DNA of 5,017 nucleotides. It comes from Actinomycetota bacterium (GTDB lineage Bacteria; Actinomycetota; Acidimicrobiia; Acidimicrobiales; Microtrichaceae). Position 1 is the stretch's first letter. Each line of letters opens with the position of its first letter. Shown in pieces: positions 1 through 5,017 of this stretch. Location of the stretch: positions 1 through 5,017 of the forward strand of contig WLLG01000197.1 in NCBI GenBank assembly GCA_009700815.1. Reading direction: 5' to 3'. A program made the position numbers and the translations under genes. The notes beneath the pieces are model-generated. The model saw nothing but the letters and a program-made list of their open reading frames with translations. It was not told where the DNA came from and did no database searches.

Positions 1-1523
1 ATGTCTTGGCCACCTATGGAACGGGCGCCGTGATGGCAGTTCCTGGTGAAGACCAGCGTGACTTTGAGTTTGCTTCGATCTTCGGCTTGGAAGTCATTGA
101 GACAGTGCAGCGGCCCGAAGGCTTTCAGGGCGGAGCGTTCACAGGGGATGGGCCGCATATCAATTCTTCCTCCGCAAGCCATGCAGTGGCCGCTGCCGAG
201 CTCAACCTGAACGGCCTAAACATCGCCCAAGCCAAAAACGCGGCAATGGATTGGTTGGAAGCGACCGGACTCGGCGAGCGAAAGGTCAACTTCCGTTTAC
301 GTGACTGGTTGCTTTCTCGTCAGCGGTTCTGGGGCTGCCCCATTCCGATCGTGTACTGCGATGCCTGCGGAATTGTTCCCGTTCCCGAGGACCAACTCCC
401 AGTCCTTGCGCCTGATGATGTCGAGTTCACCCCAACAGGGCAATCACCGTTGCTCTCCCATGAAGGCTTTCTTCATACCACTTGCCCAACTTGTGGAGCG
501 CCTGCTCGTCGAGAGACGGACACGATGGACACGTTCGTTGATAGCTCGTGGTACTACTTGCGCTTTACTGATCCGTGGTCCGAAGATGCACCGTTTCGTC
601 AGGATCAGCTAGCGCAGTGGATGCCGGTGGACCAATACATCGGAGGGGCCGAACACGCTGTGCTGCACCTGATGTACGCCCGGTTCTTCACCAAGGCGCT
701 GTCCGATCTGTCGGTGCTCCCAGCGAATCTTCGCGAGCCTTTCCAGCGACTCTTCACTCAGGGGATGATTCGCCTTGATGGTGCAAAAATGTCGAAGTCC
801 AAAGGAAACCTCGTTGCTCCAGAGGAAATCATCGACACCCTTGGAGCAGACGCACTGCGGCTCAGCCATCTAGCAGTCAAGCCGCCCGAAGAAGATGTTG
901 ATTGGGAAGATGTTGGACTCGAAGGTTGCCATCGCTTCCTGCTGCGTCTCTGGAGACTGGCCGTGCCCGGCTCGGATCTGACTTCGGATCTGCGCGAGGG
1001 CGAGCCTGAGTCCGTGGACCAAGAGATTGTCCGTGCCACGCATGTTCTCATTGACGGCATCTCAAAGGACTTTGACCGCTGGTCCTACAACGTCGCCGTA
1101 GCTAAATACATGGCCTTCTTGAATGAGCTCTATCGATACGTGCAGGCGCCCGAGCACGCGCATGGCCCAACGTTGCAGGCCTCAGTCAACATCTTGTTGC
1201 AGTTGCTTGCTCCGGCTTGCCCACACATGACTGCTGAGCTCTGGGCGGCCCGCCACCTAGATCAGCCAGATGGCGAGCTAGCTCATGTCCATACCACTGC
1301 TTGGCCCACTGCCGATCCTGAGTTGCTAGTCCAGGAATCGGCGACGCTGGTGGTGCAGATCAACGGCAAGGTGCGGGACCGGATTCTGGTTGCCTCTGAT
1401 GCCGATGAGGCAGCCTGTTTGGCCGCTGCGCTGGAGTCAGACAAGGTGCAACAGCAACTCCAAGGCGCCGAACCGCATCGGGTCATTGCTCGCCCACCGA
1501 AGCTGCTCAATCTGCTGGTCTGA
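1..1523 (+). CDS. leuS: Leucyl-tRNA synthetase, C-terminal part (5' end outside window)
   Basis: Cytoplasmic class I aminoacyl-tRNA synthetase that charges tRNA-Leu with leucine using ATP and hydrolyses mischarged tRNA. The first complete codon is at 3; the HIGH motif and the N-terminal part of the catalytic and editing domains lie upstream of the window. Visible in order: the end of the CP1 editing domain with YGTGAVMAVPGEDQRDFEFA (15-74), whose second Asp (codon 60-62) matches the conserved editing-site Asp345 of E. coli LeuRS; the return to the catalytic core, RLRDWLLSRQRFWG (from about 294); a probable zinc site of two CxxC pairs (357-368 and 483-494); ETDTMDTFVDSSWYYLRF; IGGAEHAVLHLMYARFF; the KMSKS ATP-binding loop (786-800); the anticodon-binding helical domain; and the small C-terminal domain (VQINGKVRDR) ending in RPPKLLNLLV. 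The stretch between the GGAEH motif and KMSKS is very short, so the leucine-specific domain of E. coli LeuRS seems to be missing. The TGA stop lies in a tandem repeat. Identification is secure. Confidence 0.98.
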   Translation, partial: VLATYGTGAVMAVPGEDQRDFEFASIFGLEVIETVQRPEGFQGGAFTGDGPHINSSSASHAVAAAELNLNGLNIAQAKNAAMDWLEATGLGERKVNFRLRDWLLSRQRFWGCPIPIVYCDACGIVPVPEDQLPVLAPDDVEFTPTGQSPLLSHEGFLHTTCPTCGAPARRETDTMDTFVDSSWYYLRFTDPWSEDAPFRQDQLAQWMPVDQYIGGAEHAVLHLMYARFFTKALSDLSVLPANLREPFQRLFTQGMIRLDGAKMSKSKGNLVAPEEIIDTLGADALRLSHLAVKPPEEDVDWEDVGLEGCHRFLLRLWRLAVPGSDLTSDLREGEPESVDQEIVRATHVLIDGISKDFDRWSYNVAVAKYMAFLNELYRYVQAPEHAHGPTLQASVNILLQLLAPACPHMTAELWAARHLDQPDGELAHVHTTAWPTADPELLVQESATLVVQINGKVRDRILVASDADEAACLAAALESDKVQQQLQGAEPHRVIARPPKLLNLLV

Positions 1524-1542
1524 ACTGCCGGTCTGAACTGCC
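1517..1542 (+). repeat. Perfect 13-base tandem duplication spanning the leuS stop codon
   Basis: GGTCTGAACTGCC occurs twice back to back (1517-1529 and 1530-1542) with no mismatch. The first copy contains the last sense bases and the TGA stop of leuS (1521-1523); the second carries a second TGA (1534-1536) in another frame. The perfect identity suggests a recent slippage duplication. The junction creates a CCGG pair that contributes to the hairpin described separately. Confidence 0.9.
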
Positions 1543-1557
1543 GGGCAGGGGCCTTTT
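1525..1557 (+). terminator. Possible intrinsic terminator of leuS
   Basis: CTGCCGG (1525-1531) can pair with CCGG-G-GCAG (1541-1548), giving seven base pairs with one bulged G and a nine-base loop (1532-1540). It is followed by GGGCC and a TTTT run (1554-1557). The hairpin starts two bases after the leuS stop, as expected for a terminator. The U run is short and separated from the stem by five bases, so termination may be weak or partial, allowing readthrough into the ligase gene. The hairpin exists only because the 13-base unit is duplicated. Confidence 0.35.
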
Positions 1558-1625
1558 CGCACTGAGCGATCTCGCCCTTCGCTAGTTTCTTGTAACCGTG
1601 AACGACTCTGGAGTGTCAAAGCATC

Positions 1626-3287
1626 GTGCTCTCGCTGATTGATCGAATTGAAGCAACCGCCGAACGTGATTATGGGCTCGTGACCTTCGTCTCGGGAGAT
1701 GACCATCAGACAATTCGCTGGTCCCAACTCCATTCCGAGGCCCGAGTGGTTGCTGCTGCTCTGCAAGCTCGAGGGGTTCAACCCGGCGATCATGTTGCAG
1801 TCCTCGGCCCAACAACGCGACAGCTGATCACGACCATTCAGGCAATCTGGCTTACTGGCGCTGCGCTTGTGACCATGCCGCTGCCCATGCGGATGGGTGC
1901 GCTTGAGCAGTTCGTCGCTCAGACCCGAGTCAGGATTCATCGCTCGGATACCAAAATTCTCGTCATCGATTCAGATCTTGCGGGCTTTATTGAGCGTGAA
2001 GAGGGCGATCCACCCTTTGTCACCCTTGACGAACTCTTTGCTAACCAAGGCGTGACCGAGGCCGGCTATCGGCGGCCAAAGAGCAGCGAGGATTCCCTTG
2101 CTGTGTTGCAGTTCACCTCTGGCTCAACATCGGAGCCAAAGGGCGTGATGCTGTCGCACGAAGCCATCTGCAACAACCTTGACGGAGCTTGGAAAGCAGC
2201 TGCAATCACTCGCGATGAGGTGATTGTCTCTTGGTTGCCGCTCTATCACGATATGGGTCTCGTTGGCCTGCTGACCATCCCAATGACCATTGGCTGCACG
2301 CTGGTTCAAGGGGCACCGCAGGACTTTCTGGCTCGCCCGTTGCGTTGGATGCAGTGGATTTCTCAATACGGCGGAACGGGTACGGCCGGGCCGAACTTCT
2401 CGTATTCACTCGCAGCGCGAGCAATGCGTCGCACTGAAGAAGATCTTGACCTGTCGCATATGCGCGTCTGGCTCAACGGGGCCGAGCCGGTTGACCCCGA
2501 AACATTTCGCAGCTTCTTTACTGCCGGTGAAAAATTCAGGCTGTCACCCAAAGGCGCGTTCCCCGCATTCGGTATGGCCGAGGTCTGCATAGCAGGTTGC
2601 TTCCCCGAGCCGATGGCTGGGCTACTAACAGATTGGGTCGACAAGTCGGCGCTCGAAAGTCGGCACCTAGCAATTCCAGTAGAGCCAGGGGTAGAGGGCG
2701 CAACAGAGCTCGTCCTGCTCGGCAAGGCAGTCCCGGGACTCGAAATTGCAATTGTTGATTGTGCGACTGGTGAAATCTGCGGGGACCGCCAGGTTGGAGA
2801 ACTCAAAATCACTGGTAACTCACTCACCTCGGGCTACTACGAGCAGCCAACTGAAACCGAAGAACTCATCATCGACGGGTGGCTTCACACCGGCGACTTG
2901 GCGTACACCATTGACGGTTCGCTCGTAGTGTGCGGGCGTATCAAAGACGTGATCATTGTGGGTGGTCGCAACGTATTCCCCCAAGATATTGAGAAGGTGG
3001 CGGGCGAGGTAGAGGGTGCGCGTACTGGCAATGTGATTGCGTTCGGCATCGAAGGCCGACAAGGTGCTCAAAACATCATTGTGGTAGCCGAGGCTCGAGC
3101 GGCAGACCTTGCAGAGGTTGCTCGAGTCATTCAGTCCGTGGTGACTGATTCAGTTGGCATTCCGCCTAAGCAAGTCATTCTGGTGGAACCAGGAACGGTG
3201 CCGAAGACCTCTTCCGGCAAGCTGCAGCGTTCGGCATGCAGACAGCAGTTCATTGAGGGCACCCTGGCAGTGCTCGATCTGAGCTAG
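1626..3287 (+). CDS. Fatty-acyl-AMP ligase-like acyl-adenylate-forming enzyme
   Basis: A 553-residue member of the ANL (acyl/aryl-CoA synthetase, NRPS adenylation, luciferase) superfamily. Such enzymes activate a carboxylic acid with ATP to an acyl-adenylate and pass it to a carrier-protein thiol or to CoA; they are cytosolic. Visible motifs: P-loop FTSGSTSEPKGV (residues 163-174); SWLPLYHDMGLVG with W203, typical of fatty-acyl-AMP ligases; NGAEPV (284-289); FGMAE (315-319), with Phe where Tyr is usual; WLHTGDL with D424; GRIKDVIIVGGRNVFPQDIE (437-456) at the hinge to the C-terminal domain; and VPKTSSGKLQR with the likely catalytic lysine K532. WLPLYHDMG, NGAEPV and NVFPQDIE favour a fatty-acyl-AMP ligase over a classical acyl-CoA synthetase, but motif reading cannot settle product or chain length. 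Length is normal and the frame intact. The GTG start is the only plausible one: an in-frame TGA lies at 1599-1601 and TGGAG (1609-1613) sits 12 bases upstream, a rather long spacing. No carrier protein, polyketide synthase or peptide synthetase is in the window. Its stop lies in a tandem repeat. Confidence 0.9.
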   Translation: MLSLIDRIEATAERDYGLVTFVSGDDHQTIRWSQLHSEARVVAAALQARGVQPGDHVAVLGPTTRQLITTIQAIWLTGAALVTMPLPMRMGALEQFVAQTRVRIHRSDTKILVIDSDLAGFIEREEGDPPFVTLDELFANQGVTEAGYRRPKSSEDSLAVLQFTSGSTSEPKGVMLSHEAICNNLDGAWKAAAITRDEVIVSWLPLYHDMGLVGLLTIPMTIGCTLVQGAPQDFLARPLRWMQWISQYGGTGTAGPNFSYSLAARAMRRTEEDLDLSHMRVWLNGAEPVDPETFRSFFTAGEKFRLSPKGAFPAFGMAEVCIAGCFPEPMAGLLTDWVDKSALESRHLAIPVEPGVEGATELVLLGKAVPGLEIAIVDCATGEICGDRQVGELKITGNSLTSGYYEQPTETEELIIDGWLHTGDLAYTIDGSLVVCGRIKDVIIVGGRNVFPQDIEKVAGEVEGARTGNVIAFGIEGRQGAQNIIVVAEARAADLAEVARVIQSVVTDSVGIPPKQVILVEPGTVPKTSSGKLQRSACRQQFIEGTLAVLDLS

Positions 3288-3340
3288 CTGTGCTCAACTT
3301 GAGATAGCTGTGCTCAACCCGAGATAGCCGTGCTCAACCC
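3270..3340 (+). repeat. 20-base tandem repeat, about 3.5 copies, spanning the ligase stop codon
   Basis: Copies lie at 3270-3289, 3290-3309, 3310-3329 and a partial copy at 3330-3340; the second reads GTGCTCAACTTGAGATAGCT. Copy 1 differs from copy 2 at four of 20 positions, and copy 2 from copy 3 at three. The first copy encodes the last residues of the ligase (VLDLS) and its stop, so the array looks like a duplication of the gene's 3' end extending into the spacer. Each full copy carries TAG (3285, 3305, 3325); since 20 is not a multiple of three, these fall in three different frames. The mismatches suggest an older event than the leuS-end duplication. Confidence 0.92.
3286..3328 (+). other. 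Alternative hairpins formed across the repeat junctions
   Basis: AGCTGT (3286-3291) can pair with ATAGCT (3304-3309) and CTC (3293-3295) with GAG (3301-3303), leaving one bulged G and an AACTT loop. The next junction can form a similar hairpin, GCTGT (3307-3311) with ATAGC (3324-3328) and CTC (3313-3315) with GAG (3321-3323). The two share 3307-3309 and so cannot both form fully. No T run follows, so an intrinsic terminator is unlikely; an effect on mRNA 3'-end stability is possible. This is pairing by eye, with no energy calculation. Confidence 0.35.
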
Positions 3341-3342
3341 TA

Positions 3343-3364
3343 AAGTTCCCAACGGGACCAACTT
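3343..3364 (+). other. Short stem-loop in the ligase-permease spacer
   Basis: AAGTT (3343-3347) pairs with AACTT (3360-3364), and CCC (3348-3350) with GGG (3354-3356), closing an AAC loop with a three-base ACC bulge on the 3' side. It follows the repeat array and precedes the candidate promoter, so it could mark the end of the ligase transcript. No T run follows; support is modest. Confidence 0.25.
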
Positions 3365-3370
3365 GTAGCC

Positions 3371-3398
3371 TTGTCCGGTCGACATGCTTGGCTAGAGT
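3371..3398 (+). promoter_or_regulatory. Candidate sigma-70/SigA-type promoter for the permease gene
   Basis: A -35-like TTGTCC (3371-3376, four of six matches to TTGACA) and a -10-like TAGAGT (3393-3398, four of six to TATAAT, keeping the key T-A...T positions) are separated by 16 bases. Transcription would begin near 3405, leaving a leader of about 27 bases that includes the ribosome binding site. Matches of this quality occur by chance, so the call rests mainly on position and spacing. Confidence 0.35.
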
Positions 3399-3412
3399 CG
3401 GTTACTGCTACT

Positions 3413-3421
3413 GGGGAGGGG
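3413..3421 (+). promoter_or_regulatory. Ribosome binding site that sets the permease start
   Basis: GGGGAGGGG is a strong Shine-Dalgarno-like tract ending ten bases before the GTG at 3432. It favours that codon over the in-frame TTG at 3441, which would be about 19 bases away. An in-frame TAG at 3393-3395 rules out starts farther upstream of it. Confidence 0.7.
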
Positions 3422-3431
3422 TGCGTCGGAC

Positions 3432-5017
3432 GTGGGTTGGTTGGCAGACAACAACAAAACAGCACAGAACAACCTGCTGCTATTTCTTCCTGCAGTCGGG
3501 ATTCTTGTCGCCCAGCTCCTCATATTCCCCATGCCCTCGGGAGCACTGCTTTCTGGAGTGATCCTTGGCCTGCTTGGCGCACTTGGTGCCTTGGGTCTTG
3601 CGTTGGTTTGGCGAGCAAACCGAATCGTAAACTTTGCTCAAGGAGACCTCGGTGGCTTGCCCGCCACCTTTGCTGTTTTGCTGGTGACCTTGGCGGGCCT
3701 TCCCTGGTTATTGAGCATCACGATTGGGTTTGCCTCAGCCCTACTTCTTGGTCTCATCGTGGATGTCCTAGTCATCCGAAGGTTCTTTAGTTCACCGCGA
3801 CTGCAACTGACAGTGGCCACATTGGGGTTGGCGCAAGTGCTTGCGTTTTGCGCCCTGTTGTTGCCCAAGTTGTGGGACGCAGGGCCGGCGGTGCGCACGA
3901 TGCCACCACCGATTGAATTCACCTTCAATACGGGAGGCGTGGTCTTTGACGGGAGCGATCTGCTCGCCTTAATAGTTGCACCGCTCCTGCTCGTTGCAGT
4001 TGCGCTCTTTCTCAAACTCACTGATACCGGAATTGCTGTTCGTGCCTCGGCAGAGCGTTCCGAACGCGCAGCCACGCTCGGGATTCCCGTCCGCCGCCTA
4101 GAAGCTCAAATCTGGGTACTCGCTACTGGGCTCGCGTATATCTCGATGGTCCTCACAGCAGGAGTGAGCAGCCTGCCATTCGGTGTCGGCCTGGGACTTT
4201 CGGTCGTACTTCGGGCTTTAACTGCCCTCATCGTCGGCCGAATGACGCACCTTGTGGCAATTGCGGCGACTGCTGTCTCGCTTGGTGTACTTGAGACTGG
4301 TGTTCGATGGAATACCGGGGACTCTTACTTGATGTCCCCGATCCTTGCGGGGCTCATCATCGTCTCGCTGCTGTTACAGCGTCGAGGTTCGCGCCGTTCA
4401 GATGCCGAGGATGCATCCTCTTGGGATTCGCTCGGCGAGGTCCGCCCAATCCCGTTAGCGATTTCCAAGTTGCGAGAGGTGCGACTCGGTCGCCTCGGAG
4501 TTGGCATCGCCGTGGTCGCCACAGTGATTGGACTGCCATTACTGCTTGGTACGAACGGCCAATTCAAAGCTGGAGTCATTGTGATCTTCGCGATGATTGG
4601 CCTGTCCGTGGTGGTGCTCACGGGTTGGGCGGGGCAAGTCTCACTTGGGCAGATGGCATTTGTCGGGGTTGGTGCTTCTGTCGGAGCTTGGGCCACCGTT
4701 GAACAGGGCTGGGAACCGCTTACCTCGATAGTGGTCGCTGGCGTGATCGGCGCTTTGGTGGCAGTGCTAGTTGGGCTACCTGCGCTTCGCCTTCGCGGCC
4801 TGTATCTGGCCGTCACTACGCTGGCTATTTCAGTTGCCGCCTCTGAGTGGATCTTCTCAAACCGTGCGGTTGATTGGATTCCGGAGGGCCGGTTTGCACG
4901 CCCAGAGTTGCTCTATCGGATCAGCCTAGATAGCCCACTACGGCTCTACTACTTTGCCCTCACCATGTTGGTCCTCATGGGCTTGGTGCTGCGAAGGTTG
5001 CGTCGAACGCGAACAGG
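3432..5017 (+). CDS. Fused LivH-LivM-type ABC transporter permease (3' end outside window)
   Basis: An uninterrupted frame of 528 codons from GTG at 3432 to the right edge, without a stop. It encodes a very hydrophobic inner-membrane protein of the branched-chain amino acid (HAAT) ABC importer family, which works with LivF/LivG-type ATPases and a binding protein. The LivH-like half covers residues 1 to about 315, with NFAQGDL (67-73, matching the NFAHGE motif of LivH) and the cytoplasmic coupling-loop motif TGIAVRASAERSERAATLGI (199-218). A hydrophilic, charged linker (about 317-352, beginning QRRGSRRSD) follows. The LivM-like half starts near 357 and has TGWAGQVSLGQMAF (397-410) and GLPALRLRGLYLAVTTLAI (448-466); it breaks off at RRLRRTRT, just where LivM coupling loops usually begin, so at least 100 further residues are expected downstream. 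No frameshift or stop separates the halves, so the fusion is real in this sequence. The substrate cannot be read from sequence; relatives carry leucine/isoleucine/valine, urea, amides or aromatic acids. ATPase and binding-protein genes probably lie downstream. Confidence 0.93.
   Translation, partial: MGWLADNNKTAQNNLLLFLPAVGILVAQLLIFPMPSGALLSGVILGLLGALGALGLALVWRANRIVNFAQGDLGGLPATFAVLLVTLAGLPWLLSITIGFASALLLGLIVDVLVIRRFFSSPRLQLTVATLGLAQVLAFCALLLPKLWDAGPAVRTMPPPIEFTFNTGGVVFDGSDLLALIVAPLLLVAVALFLKLTDTGIAVRASAERSERAATLGIPVRRLEAQIWVLATGLAYISMVLTAGVSSLPFGVGLGLSVVLRALTALIVGRMTHLVAIAATAVSLGVLETGVRWNTGDSYLMSPILAGLIIVSLLLQRRGSRRSDAEDASSWDSLGEVRPIPLAISKLREVRLGRLGVGIAVVATVIGLPLLLGTNGQFKAGVIVIFAMIGLSVVVLTGWAGQVSLGQMAFVGVGASVGAWATVEQGWEPLTSIVVAGVIGALVAVLVGLPALRLRGLYLAVTTLAISVAASEWIFSNRAVDWIPEGRFARPELLYRISLDSPLRLYYFALTMLVLMGLVLRRLRRTRT

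Noticed and set aside
1558..1608. Promoter for the ligase gene in the leuS spacer, e.g. TAGTTT (1583-1588) or TTGTAA (1590-1595)
   Set aside because: Neither hexamer has a credible partner at 16-18 bases, so I could not support a promoter here.
1598..1642. Tiny 14-codon frame (GTG to TGA) overlapping the ligase start, as a possible leader peptide
   Set aside because: No ribosome binding site of its own and no run of regulatory codons; length is easily reached by chance.
1437..1940. 167-residue open frame on the minus strand across the leuS-ligase junction
   Set aside because: It overlaps the ends of two well-supported genes in antisense, has no recognisable domain, and its composition looks like the reverse of coding sequence.
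3270..3340. CRISPR array
   Set aside because: The 20-base units abut directly with no spacers, and the first copy is coding sequence.
3441..3443. TTG as the permease start
   Set aside because: Too far from the purine-rich ribosome binding site compared with GTG at 3432.
3371..3790. 139-residue forward open frame overlapping the permease start
   Set aside because: Rich in Ser, Cys, Arg and Trp with no family resemblance. The frame starting at 3432 shows clear LivH motifs over the same bases.
4325..4816. 163-residue minus-strand open frame inside the permease gene (similar cases at 3638-4075 and 2363-2827)
   Set aside because: Low-complexity Thr/Pro/Ser/Ala-rich antisense translations of real coding sequence, with no motif.
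1..5017. Mobile element, phage, toxin-antitoxin, defence system or RNA gene
   Set aside because: No transposase, integrase, terminal inverted repeats, tRNA-like or rRNA sequence or defence-type domain was seen; all substantial coding capacity is explained by three metabolic or transport genes.

Overview
The window looks like ordinary chromosomal DNA from a bacterium, most likely an actinobacterium (Actinomycetota) of moderate GC content (mid-to-high fifties percent by eye). The pointers are the style of the leucyl-tRNA synthetase, the GTG start codons, and a fatty-acyl-AMP-ligase-like enzyme next to a fused branched-chain-amino-acid-type permease. The phylum is an inference; no rRNA or lineage-specific marker is present.

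Layout: three genes, all on the + strand, with short gaps. (1) Positions 1-1523 hold the 3' two-thirds or so of leuS (leucyl-tRNA synthetase), cut by the left edge within the CP1 editing domain. (2) After a 102-base gap comes an intact 553-residue acyl-adenylate-forming enzyme, 1626-3287, closest by motif to fatty-acyl-AMP ligases. (3) After a 144-base gap a third gene starts at 3432 and runs off the right edge without a stop. It encodes at least 528 residues of an ABC-transporter permease in which a LivH-like half is fused to a LivM-like half.

The intergenic DNA is the least ordinary part. Both stop codons lie inside short tandem repeats: a perfect 13-base duplication at the leuS stop (1517-1542) and about 3.5 copies of a 20-base unit at the ligase stop (3270-3340). 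Because 20 is not a multiple of 3, the second array places TAG in all three forward reading frames. Both arrays can fold into hairpins, and the leuS one is followed by a short T run, so a role in 3'-end formation is possible. A candidate promoter (3371-3398) and a strong purine-rich ribosome binding site (3413-3421) precede the permease gene, suggesting it can be transcribed independently of the ligase.

How the genes work together: leuS is housekeeping and probably unrelated to its neighbours. The ligase and the permease may form a pair that imports a small hydrophobic or carboxylic substrate and activates it as an acyl-adenylate. This rests on adjacency alone. I see no clearly new biological system here; the points worth checking are the stop-codon-spanning repeats, the LivH-LivM fusion and the ligase-transporter pairing.
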